38,055 nt of DNA from Gammaproteobacteria bacterium (GCA_018819205.1 JAHJQE010000051.1:1-38055), one strand, 5' to 3'. Counted from the stretch's first letter, positions 9,516 to 17,707 are shown. Numbers and translations are program-made. Notes: generated by a model from the letters alone, not told the origin.

Positions 9516-11222
9516 ATGAAACTGACGACCCGCTTCCTGCTATTGCGTGCTGCTGTGTTTCTGCTGTTCGGGGCACTGCTGTGGCTGACGTTCATCGCGA
9601 TAGTCGAGGATATCAACCAGCGCTGGGGGCACGAGCTCGCCCAGCGGCAGGTGTTGTTCGACAAATATCGCACGCTGTCCCCGCTGATCAGCGAAATCGC
9701 GCTGGCACGCAAAATGGCCGCCGAGCCGGCCCTGATCGAGATGGCGTTGAACGAGCGCGATCCTGTGCTGCGACGTCGGGGACTGCAGATACTCGAGGAC
9801 TATCGTTTCCGCTTCAGCGACCACAGCTATTTCGCCGCTTTTGCGGATAGCGGGAATTATTACTATAACGATGCGGATAACAGCTTCGCCGGTCGTCAGC
9901 ATCGCTACACCCTGTCGCCCGGGAACAAAGGCGATATGTGGTTCTATGCAACCCTGACTGCGGATACGGACTATCAGGTCAATGTCGATCCCGATGTACA
10001 TCTCGGTGTGGTTAAGGTCTGGATCAATGTTCTGCTCAAGCACGAAGGCAAGACATTGGGCGTGGTGGGCACCGGTATCGATCTGTCCGATTTCCTCAAG
10101 CAGAGTGTCGGCATCAAGCAGGAGGGCGTGGACAACTTCTTTGTGGACAAGAGCCTTGCCATACAGCTTTCCACCGATCCGGATCTGATCGACTATGCCA
10201 GTATCGCCAAGAAACTCGATGAGCGTATCCGGGTCGATGTGCTGTTTAGGAATCCGGCTGACATGCAGGCATTGCAAGTCGCTGCTCAGGAGTTACTGGA
10301 CAAGCCGGGCGGGGACTTGTTGACGCTGTGGGTGGAATACCAGGGAGCGCGCCATCTGCTGGGGATCTCTTATCTGCCTGAACTGGGATGGTATGACCTG
10401 ACGCTGATGGACGAACAGAGTGTCGCTGTACTGCAGGGCTATGCCTGGATGCCGCAGCTGTTCTCGCTGTTGCTTTTGCTGGCGCTGGTCGCGCTGGGTG
10501 TGTTGCTTAATCGCTGGGTGCTCTATCCGATCCGCCGCTTGCATGAAGCGATGCAGACCATCCAGAGCGGTGACGACAGCATAGAGCCCCCGCTGGTGGG
10601 TAAGGGGGAAATGCTTGCCTTGTCCAATTCCTTCGCGCAGATGGTGCATGTGGTGCGGGATACACATGCCGAACTGGAACGCAAAGTGAGAGAGCGCACC
10701 GAGGCCTTGCAGCATCTGAGCGAGATCGATCCGCTGACCGGCCTGCTCAACCGGCGCGGCATGATGATCCGCTTCGAAGAGGAGTTGTCCAGACAGGCGC
10801 GCCAGGACGGCACACTGGGACTGCTATTGCTCGACCTCGATCATTTCAAGGATGTGAACGACCGCTATGGGCATGCGGCGGGCGATCTGGCGCTGTGCGC
10901 CGCTGCCAAGGCGCTGGGTGACATGATGCGACCCTACGACCATGCGTCGCGCTGGGGCGGGGAAGAGTTCCTCGTTCTGCTGCCGGATTGCAATGAAGCG
11001 GACCTGCTCGCGATCGCAGAACGCATTCGAGCAAGTATCGAGGCATTGGTGCTTGATACGGGTCAGCAGAAGATATCGTTCACGGCGAGTGTAGGTGCTT
11101 GTCTGCAGCAGACACCACAGACACCGGACGCAATGTTGCAGCAGGTGGATCGCGCGCTGTATGCCGCCAAGGCTGCCGGCCGCAACTGTGTGAAACTGTC
11201 GTCTAGGGCAGAGCTATCTTGA
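9516..11222 (+). CDS. Membrane Cache-HAMP-GGDEF diguanylate cyclase
   Basis: A 568-residue protein starting at ATG 9516, four bases after the previous stop. TM1 covers about 8-30, a periplasmic Cache-like domain about 31-308, TM2 about 311-331, then HAMP, a coiled linker containing KVRERTEALQ, and a C-terminal GGDEF domain with GGEEF at 481-485 (RWGGEEF). An RxxD product-inhibition site (RPYD) sits five residues upstream. There is no EAL, so this is the one gene in the cluster predicted to be a dedicated diguanylate cyclase. Its stop codon (TGA, 11220-11222) is nested in the TTG start of the next gene, so the two are translationally coupled. The ligand of the Cache domain cannot be told. Confidence 0.94.
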   Translation: MKLTTRFLLLRAAVFLLFGALLWLTFIAIVEDINQRWGHELAQRQVLFDKYRTLSPLISEIALARKMAAEPALIEMALNERDPVLRRRGLQILEDYRFRFSDHSYFAAFADSGNYYYNDADNSFAGRQHRYTLSPGNKGDMWFYATLTADTDYQVNVDPDVHLGVVKVWINVLLKHEGKTLGVVGTGIDLSDFLKQSVGIKQEGVDNFFVDKSLAIQLSTDPDLIDYASIAKKLDERIRVDVLFRNPADMQALQVAAQELLDKPGGDLLTLWVEYQGARHLLGISYLPELGWYDLTLMDEQSVAVLQGYAWMPQLFSLLLLLALVALGVLLNRWVLYPIRRLHEAMQTIQSGDDSIEPPLVGKGEMLALSNSFAQMVHVVRDTHAELERKVRERTEALQHLSEIDPLTGLLNRRGMMIRFEEELSRQARQDGTLGLLLLDLDHFKDVNDRYGHAAGDLALCAAAKALGDMMRPYDHASRWGGEEFLVLLPDCNEADLLAIAERIRASIEALVLDTGQQKISFTASVGACLQQTPQTPDAMLQQVDRALYAAKAAGRNCVKLSSRAELS

Positions 11223-14065
11223 GCCGCTTGCACAAGTTTATTTCGGGTATGGCCCTGCTGGCAGGGCTGGTCCCCATGACGCAAGCGGCAGCGCAGGAAG
11301 TACATATCGGGGTGCTGTCGTTCCGTCCGCTTGAGCAGACGCGTCAGCAGTGGCAGGCCACCGAGGATTACCTGAACGCCCATGTGCCCGGCGGTTATCA
11401 CTTCAGCATGGAACCGCTGTTCCTGAAAGACATGGATGTGGCGGCTGCCGAGCGACGTTTTGATTTCATCCTCACCAATCCCAGCCACTACATCGTGCTG
11501 CGAACTCGCCATGATCTGGCGGTGATCGCCACCCTGATGCAGAAGATCGAAGGTCGGCCGGTGGACAGCTTCGGCGGGGTGGTGTTCGCGCGTGCCGAGC
11601 GTGCCGATATCCGTGATTTCGCAGACCTGCGCGGGCGCAAGGTCGCAGCCGCCGAGGAGCAGTCGTTCGGTGCCTATGCAGTGCAGCGCTGGGCTTTGTA
11701 TGAACAAGGCATCCAGATCAGCGAAGTGGGCAAAGTGACCTTCACCGGCATGCCGCAGGACAATGTGGTGATGGCGGTGCTGCGTGGCGAGGCCGATGCG
11801 GGCTTCGTGCGTACCGGCGTGCTGGAGAACATGGCGCGCGAAGGCAAGATCAAACTGGATGATGTGAAAGTGCTGAATCTGGAGAAGGATGCGGATTTCC
11901 CGCAAATGCTCTCCACCAGACTGTATCCGGAATGGGCGCTCTCCGTTTTGCCGGGCGTGCCGGAGGCTTTGACTCGGCGGGTGGTGCTGGCCTTGCTGCG
12001 CATCAAGCCCGAGGATGAGGCGGCGCGCACAGGCAAGTACTACGGTTTCACGCCGCCCGGCAACTATGCGCCGGTGGAGGCGGTGATGCTGCGGCTGAAA
12101 ACCAATCCCGATCTGGCGCAGGAGTTCGATCTGCGCGACATTCTGAACAAATACATGCATCCGCTGGTCGCTATGGGTCTGTTGATGCTGCTGCTGACTA
12201 TGTGGCTGGCCGGTTTTCTGGCGCGCAACAACCGCCGTTTGCGTGCCAGCATCGTTGAGCGGGACAGGCTTGATGAAGCCCTGCGATTCGCCAACACTTC
12301 CCTGGAGCAAAAAGTGACGGCACGCACGCTGGCACTGCAGAAAAGCGAGGCGCGTTTCCGTCACATGTTCGAGAGTCACGCTTCGCCGATGCTGCTGATC
12401 GAGCCGGAAAGCGGAAGTATCGTGAACGCCAACATGGCCGCAGCGAACTTCTACGGATATTCGATCGAGCAGATGAAGGATATGGGCATCAGCCAGATCA
12501 ATACCCGGAACCCGGAAGAGATCGCACAGGAGCGGATGCAGGCGCTGCGCGAAGAGCGAAACTATTTCGTGTATCCGCACCGCTTGGCCGACGGCACCTT
12601 GCGTACGGTGGAAGTGCATTCTTCGCCGGTCGAGGTGGATGGCCGCAAGTTGCTGTTCTCGGTAGTGCATGACATCACCGAGCGCAAGCGACTGGAACAG
12701 CAGATGCACGACCTGGCGTTCTACGATGTGTTGACCGGCCTGCCCAACAGGCGACTGCTGCTCGACCGCCTGAATCAGGCGCTTTCGACCTGCGTTCGGA
12801 ACCGGCAACACGGCGCCCTGATGTTCCTCGATCTGGACCACTTCAAGTTGTTGAACGATCTGCATGGCCATGACATCGGTGACCAGATGCTGGTCAAGGT
12901 CGGACGACGTCTGCGAGAGTGCCTGCGCGAAGGGGATAGTGCCGCCCGCTTCGGCGGTGATGAATTCGTGGTGATGCTGGAGAACTTGTCCGCCGATGTC
13001 GAGGAGGCGGTGTTGCAGACCGAAGTAGTGGCCGAGAAGATCCGCCAAGTGCTGGCAAGACCCTATCTGCTGCATCGGTCCGGGGCGGGGGGGGAGTCGG
13101 AAGAGATCGTTCACCATTGCTCTTCCAGTATCGGCATCACCGTGTTCGGGGATCACGAGGAAGAGATGGATCAACTGCTCAAGTGGACGGATATGGCGAT
13201 GTATCGCGCCAAAGAAGAGGGACGCAACGCCATCCGTTTCTTCGATCCGACCATGCAGGCTGCCGTGGAGAAGCGTGCCGCCCTGGAAGCAGATCTGCAT
13301 GAAGCGCTGTCGTCCGGGCAATTCGAACTGTTCTTCCAGGTGCAGGTCGACGCAGCGCGCCGCCCGCAGGGAGCCGAGGTGTTGCTGCACTGGAACCATC
13401 CGCAGCGCGGCCTTGTACCGCCGCTGGAGTTCATCCCGCTGGCAGAAGAGACCGGACTGGTCCTGTTGATCGGTAACTGGGTGCTTGACTCGGCTTGTGC
13501 CCAGATCAAGGCGTGGCAGGGCATGCCGACGCTGAGCAATATGACGCTGGCGGTGAACGTCAGTGCACGGCAATTCCGCCAGCCCGATTTCGTGGAAATG
13601 GTGCAGGCCGCCGTAGCTCGGCACGGCATCACGCCGACCTCGCTCAAGCTGGAGTTGACCGAGAGTCTGGTGCTGGAAGATGTGACGGACTCCATAGCCA
13701 AGATGAAGGCACTGAAGGAATTCGGCGTCAGTTTTTCCATGGACGATTTCGGTACAGGGTATTCCTCGCTGTCGTATCTGAAGAACCTGCCGTTGGAGCA
13801 GCTCAAGATCGACCAGAGTTTCGTGCGCAGCATCGCCAGCGACTCTGCCGACCGGGTGATGGTGATGGCGATCGTCGATCTGAGCATGAACTTCGAACTC
13901 AATGTGGTCGCCGAGGGCGTCGAGACCGAAGCACAATTCGCACTTCTGCACCGCTATGGTTGCGGGAGTTTCCAGGGTTATCTGTTCAGCAAACCCTTGC
14001 CAGTCGGCGAGTTTGAAAAGCTGGTCGAGGATTTGGCGCAGCAAGGCAAGCGGGTCACCCACTGA
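11219..14065 (+). CDS. PhnD-like binding domain/PAS/GGDEF/EAL sensor protein
   Basis: A 948-residue protein. The TTG start at 11219 overlaps the previous TGA; it is preferred because it supplies the basic N-terminus of a signal peptide (about 1-25, ending AQAAA-like TQAAAQ). Residues about 27-310 form a PhnD/TtrS-type periplasmic binding domain (HIGVLSFRPLEQTRQQW, FDFILTNPSHYIVL). TM about 314-337, coiled linker, PAS (about 375-490), GGDEF (579-583, RFGGDEF, RxxD site REGD), then an EAL domain whose signature is E720-V-L-L-H724-W instead of EALxRW. NVSARQF, ELTES, DDFGTGYSSL, KIDQSFV and EGVET remain. Loss of the signature Arg may weaken hydrolysis and tilt the enzyme to synthesis. PhnD-type sensors in TtrS-like kinases detect oxyanions, so an oxyanion ligand is a reasonable guess but unproven. 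Confidence 0.93.
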   Translation: MSRLHKFISGMALLAGLVPMTQAAAQEVHIGVLSFRPLEQTRQQWQATEDYLNAHVPGGYHFSMEPLFLKDMDVAAAERRFDFILTNPSHYIVLRTRHDLAVIATLMQKIEGRPVDSFGGVVFARAERADIRDFADLRGRKVAAAEEQSFGAYAVQRWALYEQGIQISEVGKVTFTGMPQDNVVMAVLRGEADAGFVRTGVLENMAREGKIKLDDVKVLNLEKDADFPQMLSTRLYPEWALSVLPGVPEALTRRVVLALLRIKPEDEAARTGKYYGFTPPGNYAPVEAVMLRLKTNPDLAQEFDLRDILNKYMHPLVAMGLLMLLLTMWLAGFLARNNRRLRASIVERDRLDEALRFANTSLEQKVTARTLALQKSEARFRHMFESHASPMLLIEPESGSIVNANMAAANFYGYSIEQMKDMGISQINTRNPEEIAQERMQALREERNYFVYPHRLADGTLRTVEVHSSPVEVDGRKLLFSVVHDITERKRLEQQMHDLAFYDVLTGLPNRRLLLDRLNQALSTCVRNRQHGALMFLDLDHFKLLNDLHGHDIGDQMLVKVGRRLRECLREGDSAARFGGDEFVVMLENLSADVEEAVLQTEVVAEKIRQVLARPYLLHRSGAGGESEEIVHHCSSSIGITVFGDHEEEMDQLLKWTDMAMYRAKEEGRNAIRFFDPTMQAAVEKRAALEADLHEALSSGQFELFFQVQVDAARRPQGAEVLLHWNHPQRGLVPPLEFIPLAEETGLVLLIGNWVLDSACAQIKAWQGMPTLSNMTLAVNVSARQFRQPDFVEMVQAAVARHGITPTSLKLELTESLVLEDVTDSIAKMKALKEFGVSFSMDDFGTGYSSLSYLKNLPLEQLKIDQSFVRSIASDSADRVMVMAIVDLSMNFELNVVAEGVETEAQFALLHRYGCGSFQGYLFSKPLPVGEFEKLVEDLAQQGKRVTH
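13087..13094 (+). repeat. G8 mononucleotide tract between GGDEF motif and EAL
   Basis: Eight consecutive G within a Gly-rich insert (SGAGGES) of the GGDEF domain downstream of its active site. The sibling proteins at 1-1569 and 2747-5344 lack this insert. A slip would remove the EAL half. Confidence 0.9.
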
Positions 14066-14286
14066 GGGCTGGCGAAAGAGCATTCCGCGCTCAATGGTCC
14101 CGGCTGCGAGCCTTCCCCGTTACATTTTGCGTGTCCCGCCCGGAACTTAATTCCCCGACTTTCGGTCGCAGGGCAGGCTACCTGTGGCTGGTGCCATGGT
14201 GACTAATCGAAGAAGTGAAGATTGTCAACTTTGCAAAATTTTTTTCCCCTATAGAATCGCGCCCGTTTTCGAGGAGCCATAACAGA
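14066..14286 (+). promoter_or_regulatory. Intergenic leader of cytochrome operon, weak promoter candidate
   Basis: 221 bases with no gene. The best promoter-like match is TTGCAA (14231-14236) and TAGAAT (14252-14257) with a short 15-base spacer; TTGTCA at 14222-14227 is a better -35 hexamer but too far from any -10. A T-rich run (14239-14245) lies between. No convincing intrinsic terminator for the upstream c-di-GMP genes is visible, so read-through into the cytochrome genes is possible. Confidence 0.3.
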
Positions 14287-14877
14287 ATGTCGGATAAAGA
14301 GGCAGTGCAGGTGAAGGTTTGGGATGTGCCGGTCAGGCTGTTCCACTGGTCGCTGGTGGCGGGTTTTGCAGCGGCATATTTCTCCGCCGAACTGCACAAG
14401 ATGACCGTGCATGTATGGGTCGGTTATGCCTTGATCGCCTTGTTGCTGTTCCGCCTGGTGTGGGGTTTTGCTGGCAGCCAGTATGCCCGCTTCAAGTCCT
14501 TCATCTTTTCGCCGCAGGAAACATTGGCCTATGTGCGTTCCATTCGCGCAGGCCACCCCAGGCATTATTACGGCCATAACCCGGCCGGAGCGTTGATGGT
14601 GTTTGCATTGCTGGGTTTGTTGCTGGCGATCTTTGCCACAGGTCTGGTCACGCTGGCGGTGATCGACTTCGAAGGGCCGCTGCTGTTCATGGCCAACAGC
14701 GTCAGCGACGAGACGGCATATTTCTTCCGTCACGCGCATGACTGGATGGTGAACATCGCGCTGTTGCTGATCCCGCTGCACCTGCTGGGCGTGGTGAGCG
14801 GCAGTTTGCAGCACAAGGAGAATCTGGTGCGCGCGATGGTGACCGGCATGAAAGCCAAAGCGCCGGAAGCGCAGTGA
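14287..14877 (+). CDS. Cytochrome b561-like membrane protein of SHP operon
   Basis: A 196-residue integral membrane protein; start ATG 14287 behind GAGGAG. Four main hydrophobic segments (about 18-35, 41-61, 100-124, 152-172) carry the His pattern of bacterial di-heme b-type cytochromes: H20 in VRLFHW, H42 in VHVWVG, H151 in HDW and H165 in IPLHLLGV. Such proteins pass electrons between quinol and periplasmic c-type cytochromes. A cytochrome b of this kind is the standard partner of SHP and DHC, which follow two and three genes later. So the likely role is electron supply from the quinone pool to DHC and then SHP. Heme number and direction of flow are inferred from the family. Confidence 0.9.
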   Translation: MSDKEAVQVKVWDVPVRLFHWSLVAGFAAAYFSAELHKMTVHVWVGYALIALLLFRLVWGFAGSQYARFKSFIFSPQETLAYVRSIRAGHPRHYYGHNPAGALMVFALLGLLLAIFATGLVTLAVIDFEGPLLFMANSVSDETAYFFRHAHDWMVNIALLLIPLHLLGVVSGSLQHKENLVRAMVTGMKAKAPEAQ

Positions 14878-14918
14878 TAGTGAAAAAAATAGTATCGATT
14901 TATCAAGAGGAGGAAGTT

Positions 14919-15545
14919 ATGGATGTTAAGCAACGTAGCGGCATGGCGCTGGCAGGTGCCGTGATGCTGGCCTGGACCGGGCTGGCGGGCGCGCAGGAAG
15001 CGCCACTCGACCTTTCCACACCGGCGCAGGCCTATGCACAACGCGCGATGCCGATGATGCTGGCCGCGAACGACAGTGTGGTGGCGACGGATAAGTCGCC
15101 GTCCGTGACAGCGCCGAGCGCGCAGCCAGAGTTCGAGGAATCATGGCTGACCGGCGGCAAGGCCCACATGGTGCTGGGGCTGGCCACCATCGCCACCGCG
15201 CTGGCGACCGGCGCGACCGCTCCCGGCGAGGGCTGTGAGACAAATTGTCCGGCGGTGTTGCCTCCGCGCGAGACCAATGGTACGCACGCCAAGCTGGCCA
15301 AGCTCACTACGGCACTGGCCGTTGCGACCGTGGCGACCGGCTTGTACTACCACTGGGACGACTTCCATCTGGAAGACGGCCTGACCGATCCGGATAACTT
15401 GCACGTCATCCTCGGCGTGACCGGCGCGGCGCTGATGGCGTATGCCACGGCCAAGTCGGCCGGCTCTACCACACCGGTGAGCCATGCCGGCATGGGCATG
15501 GCCGGTGCCTACGGCATGATCGCCGCAGTCAAGATCGCTTGGTAA
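14919..15545 (+). CDS. Unrecognised exported four-helix membrane protein with aligned histidines
   Basis: A 208-residue protein not assigned to a family. Start ATG 14919 is preceded by AGAGGAGGAAG, a strong ribosome site. Residues 1-25 are a signal peptide ending LAGAQE. After a low-complexity Ala/Ser/Pro stretch come four short hydrophobic helices (about 82-100, 122-141, 161-178, 188-205), each opening with a His: H83 (KAHMVLG), H123 (THAKLAK), H162 (NLHVILG) and H189 (SHAGMGM). H145 and H150 lie just after helix 2, and C106/C110 are in the loop between helices 1 and 2. One His near the same end of each of four helices resembles heme-b four-helix proteins, so a b-type cytochrome is possible, but this is inference. 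It sits inside the SHP operon, 41 bases after the b561 gene and 10 before SHP. Confidence 0.85.
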   Translation: MDVKQRSGMALAGAVMLAWTGLAGAQEAPLDLSTPAQAYAQRAMPMMLAANDSVVATDKSPSVTAPSAQPEFEESWLTGGKAHMVLGLATIATALATGATAPGEGCETNCPAVLPPRETNGTHAKLAKLTTALAVATVATGLYYHWDDFHLEDGLTDPDNLHVILGVTGAALMAYATAKSAGSTTPVSHAGMGMAGAYGMIAAVKIAW

Positions 15546-15555
15546 GGGACACGAC

Positions 15556-15954
15556 ATGAAAAGACTTACTGCGATGTTGATGGTGCTGGGGCTGTTCGCT
15601 GCCGTGCCGGCTGCTGCCACACCGGCCAGCGATACGCTGCTGGTGAAGTATCAGTCCGATGGCGCTGGCAAGCCAGATGCCGCCAAGGGCAAGAAGGACT
15701 GGACGCGCGAGGAAGTGGTGGACGGCGAGAAGATGTCCTGCGCCACCTGCCACGGTACCGATTTCAGCAAGCCGGGCAAGCACCACAAGACCGGCAAGGT
15801 GATCGAGCCGATGTCGATGAAGGTGAATGCCGAGCGCTTCACCGACGTGAAGAAGATCGAGAAATGGTTCAAGCGCAACTGCAAGGATGCCTGGGGGCGT
15901 GAATGCACAGTGCAGGAGAAGGCCGATTTCCTGACCTTCCTGCTGGCTCAATAA
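15556..15954 (+). CDS. shp: SHP-type cytochrome c (DUF1924 family), oxygen/NO-binding heme protein
   Basis: A 132-residue periplasmic monoheme cytochrome c with a signal peptide (about 1-21, AAVPAAA). The heme site is CATCH at 62-66. Near the C-terminus the family hallmark FKRNCKDAWGREC appears: N108 corresponds to the Asn that serves as displaceable heme ligand in sphaeroides heme protein (SHP), and C109/C117 could form the nearby disulfide. SHP is unusual among c-type cytochromes in binding O2, NO and other small ligands, and it takes electrons from DHC, encoded by the next gene. Start ATG 15556 behind AAGGGAC. The physiological reaction (gas sensing, NO or O2 chemistry) is not settled for the family. 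Confidence 0.9.
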   Translation: MKRLTAMLMVLGLFAAVPAAATPASDTLLVKYQSDGAGKPDAAKGKKDWTREEVVDGEKMSCATCHGTDFSKPGKHHKTGKVIEPMSMKVNAERFTDVKKIEKWFKRNCKDAWGRECTVQEKADFLTFLLAQ

Positions 15955-15969
15955 TTCCGGAGAAAGAAT

Positions 15970-16530
15970 ATGCATATGAAGATTAAATCCATGATCCTGC
16001 TGGTGGCCCTGCTGGGTGCGACCGGCGCCGCGCAGGCAGAGGAATCCGTATGGACCTGGCTGGGCACGATCTGGCGCCAGAACGAAGTGAACCCCGTGAG
16101 CAACGCGGCCTGGCAGGAGGAGTGCGGTTCCTGCCACTTCGCCTACCAGCCCGGCCTGCTGCCGACGCAATCCTGGGAGAAGCTGCTGGACGCCAAGGCG
16201 CTGGAAGACCACTTCGGCGAGAACGCCGAACTGGATGCCGACACGCTGAAGGAAGTGCGCGATTTCGCGCTGGAGAACGCGGCCGACAAGTCCTGGTACA
16301 AGCGCGCCCGCAAGATCGCCAAGGCGACCGAGAACGGCGAAGCATCGTTGCGTATCACCGAGGTGCGTTACATCAAACGCAAGCATCACGAGATACCGGA
16401 GAAGATGATCAAGGGCAACAAGGATGTGAAGTCGCTGAGCTATTGCGATGCCTGTCACACGCAGGCCAAGAAGGGCGTGTTCGACGAGGACACCGTGCGA
16501 ATCCCAAACTATCCCGACTGGGAAGACTGA
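15970..16530 (+). CDS. dhc: Diheme cytochrome c (DHC), electron partner of SHP
   Basis: A 186-residue periplasmic protein with a signal peptide (about 1-23, ATGAAQA). Two heme-c motifs are visible: CGSCH at 52-56 and CDACH at 159-163, widely separated as in DHC. The sequence WRQNEVNPVSNAAWQEECG before the first heme and the C-terminal PNYPDWED also fit DHC. The start is ATG 15970 behind GGAGAAAG; a second ATG two codons later (15976) is an alternative. DHC reduces SHP, so with the upstream cytochrome b it completes a quinol to b to DHC to SHP chain. The operon ends here, 15 bases before a strong hairpin. Confidence 0.92.
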   Translation: MHMKIKSMILLVALLGATGAAQAEESVWTWLGTIWRQNEVNPVSNAAWQEECGSCHFAYQPGLLPTQSWEKLLDAKALEDHFGENAELDADTLKEVRDFALENAADKSWYKRARKIAKATENGEASLRITEVRYIKRKHHEIPEKMIKGNKDVKSLSYCDACHTQAKKGVFDEDTVRIPNYPDWED

Positions 16531-16545
16531 ACCGCTTAAGTCGAC

Positions 16546-16585
16546 GTCATGAAAAAGGGCAGCCTTGGCTGCCCTTTTTCATGAC
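16546..16585 (+). terminator. Intrinsic terminator, symmetrical
   Basis: A 19-base perfect inverted repeat (GTCATGAAAAAGGGCAGCC and its complement) separated by TT. The A5 tract on one arm and T5 on the other make it terminator-like on both strands. It closes the SHP/DHC operon; with the next gene also on the + strand, its main role is to isolate the cytochrome operon from downstream genes. Confidence 0.9.
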
Positions 16586-16694
16586 GGATATAGACCGGTA
16601 TATAGGCCATTGGATATATCGTTATTTGAATGTGTCGCAGTTATAGTGCGCGGGCGTTGGCGCGTGAGGGGCCATCATTCAATCAGGAGAGGTC

Positions 16695-17678
16695 ATGCAG
16701 TCACAACAGGAACATGCTTTCGAGTTCACCGGCAAAGGCTGGGAATATTTCAGGATATGGATCGTCAACCTGTTGCTGTCCATCCTCACGCTGGGCATCT
16801 ACAGCGCCTGGGCAAAGGTGCGCCGCTTGCAGTATTTCTACCGCAACACTCGTCTGGCCGGTGCCGGTTTCGAATACCACGGCACACCCATCGCCATCCT
16901 CAAGGGGCGCATCATCGCTTTCGTGTTGCTGCTGGCCTACACCATCGCAGGCCAGACGAATCCGCTGATGGCCATCCTGATCTTCGTACTGCTAGCGGGC
17001 GTGATGCCCTGGCTGATCGTGCGTTCGCTGCGTTTTAAACTTTATAACAGCAGCTACCGCGGTCTGCGTTTCGGCTTTGCAGGCAGTGACGGTGCAGCCT
17101 ATGCAGTGTTCCTGTTGTTCCCCATCCTCACCGTGCTGACGCTGTACCTGCTGGCACCGTTCACGCATTACAAGATCAAACAGTACCAGCACAACAACAG
17201 CCGCTTTGGCGACACTTTCTTCCGTTTCGATGCCACATCTGGAAATTTCTACGGCATCTATCTCAAGGCATTGGGCTTGCTGGTGCTGGCCGGTGTGTTC
17301 TTCGGCATCTCTGCCGCCTTGCATATGCCTGTCCTGATGCTGGTCCTGCCGCTGTTCTATCTGTACATCGCCGGCTTTCTGTCGGTGCGCCTGCCCAATC
17401 TGATCTGGGATAAAACAGGTCTGGGTGAGCACGATCTGTACAGTCGCATGGAAGTAGGCAAGTACCTGTGGATTGCCTTCACCAACCTGCTTGGCATCGT
17501 GTTCACGCTAGGCCTTTACATCCCCTTCGCGCAGATCCGCATGTCCCGTTACAAATTCAGCTGCATGGGCTTATTGGCACAAGGCGATCTTGCCGAGTTT
17601 GTGGCAGGACAGGCGCAGTCGGATAGCGCCACCGGTGAAGAGACCGCCGAGATGTTCGATCTGGATATCTCCCTATGA
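16695..17678 (+). CDS. YjgN-family (DUF898) inner-membrane protein
   Basis: A 327-residue polytopic membrane protein starting at ATG 16695 behind AGGAGAGG. It shows the two-repeat DUF898 pattern: a short soluble start (FEFTGKGWEYF), then hydrophobic segments with the recurring motif of a helix followed by GIYSAWAKVRR (about 35-45) and again GLYIPFAQIRMSRY (about 275-288). About six to eight membrane segments are predicted. The function of YjgN is unknown. A M48 peptidase gene follows after 69 bases; YjgN/M48 pairs encoded together are a familiar bacterial arrangement, which suggests a shared envelope role. The 100 bases upstream contain AT-rich patches (TATAGT at 16642-16647) but no -35 at good spacing. 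Confidence 0.9.
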   Translation: MQSQQEHAFEFTGKGWEYFRIWIVNLLLSILTLGIYSAWAKVRRLQYFYRNTRLAGAGFEYHGTPIAILKGRIIAFVLLLAYTIAGQTNPLMAILIFVLLAGVMPWLIVRSLRFKLYNSSYRGLRFGFAGSDGAAYAVFLLFPILTVLTLYLLAPFTHYKIKQYQHNNSRFGDTFFRFDATSGNFYGIYLKALGLLVLAGVFFGISAALHMPVLMLVLPLFYLYIAGFLSVRLPNLIWDKTGLGEHDLYSRMEVGKYLWIAFTNLLGIVFTLGLYIPFAQIRMSRYKFSCMGLLAQGDLAEFVAGQAQSDSATGEETAEMFDLDISL

Positions 17679-17707
17679 TGACAAATTCGCGTAGCGATTC
17701 GTTTGCC

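Noticed and set aside
11063-14083. A 1006-codon open frame on the - strand
   Set aside because: It lies antisense to the PhnD-PAS-GGDEF-EAL gene. Its translation is rich in His, Gln and Leu with no domain motif, as expected from codon bias of the real gene.
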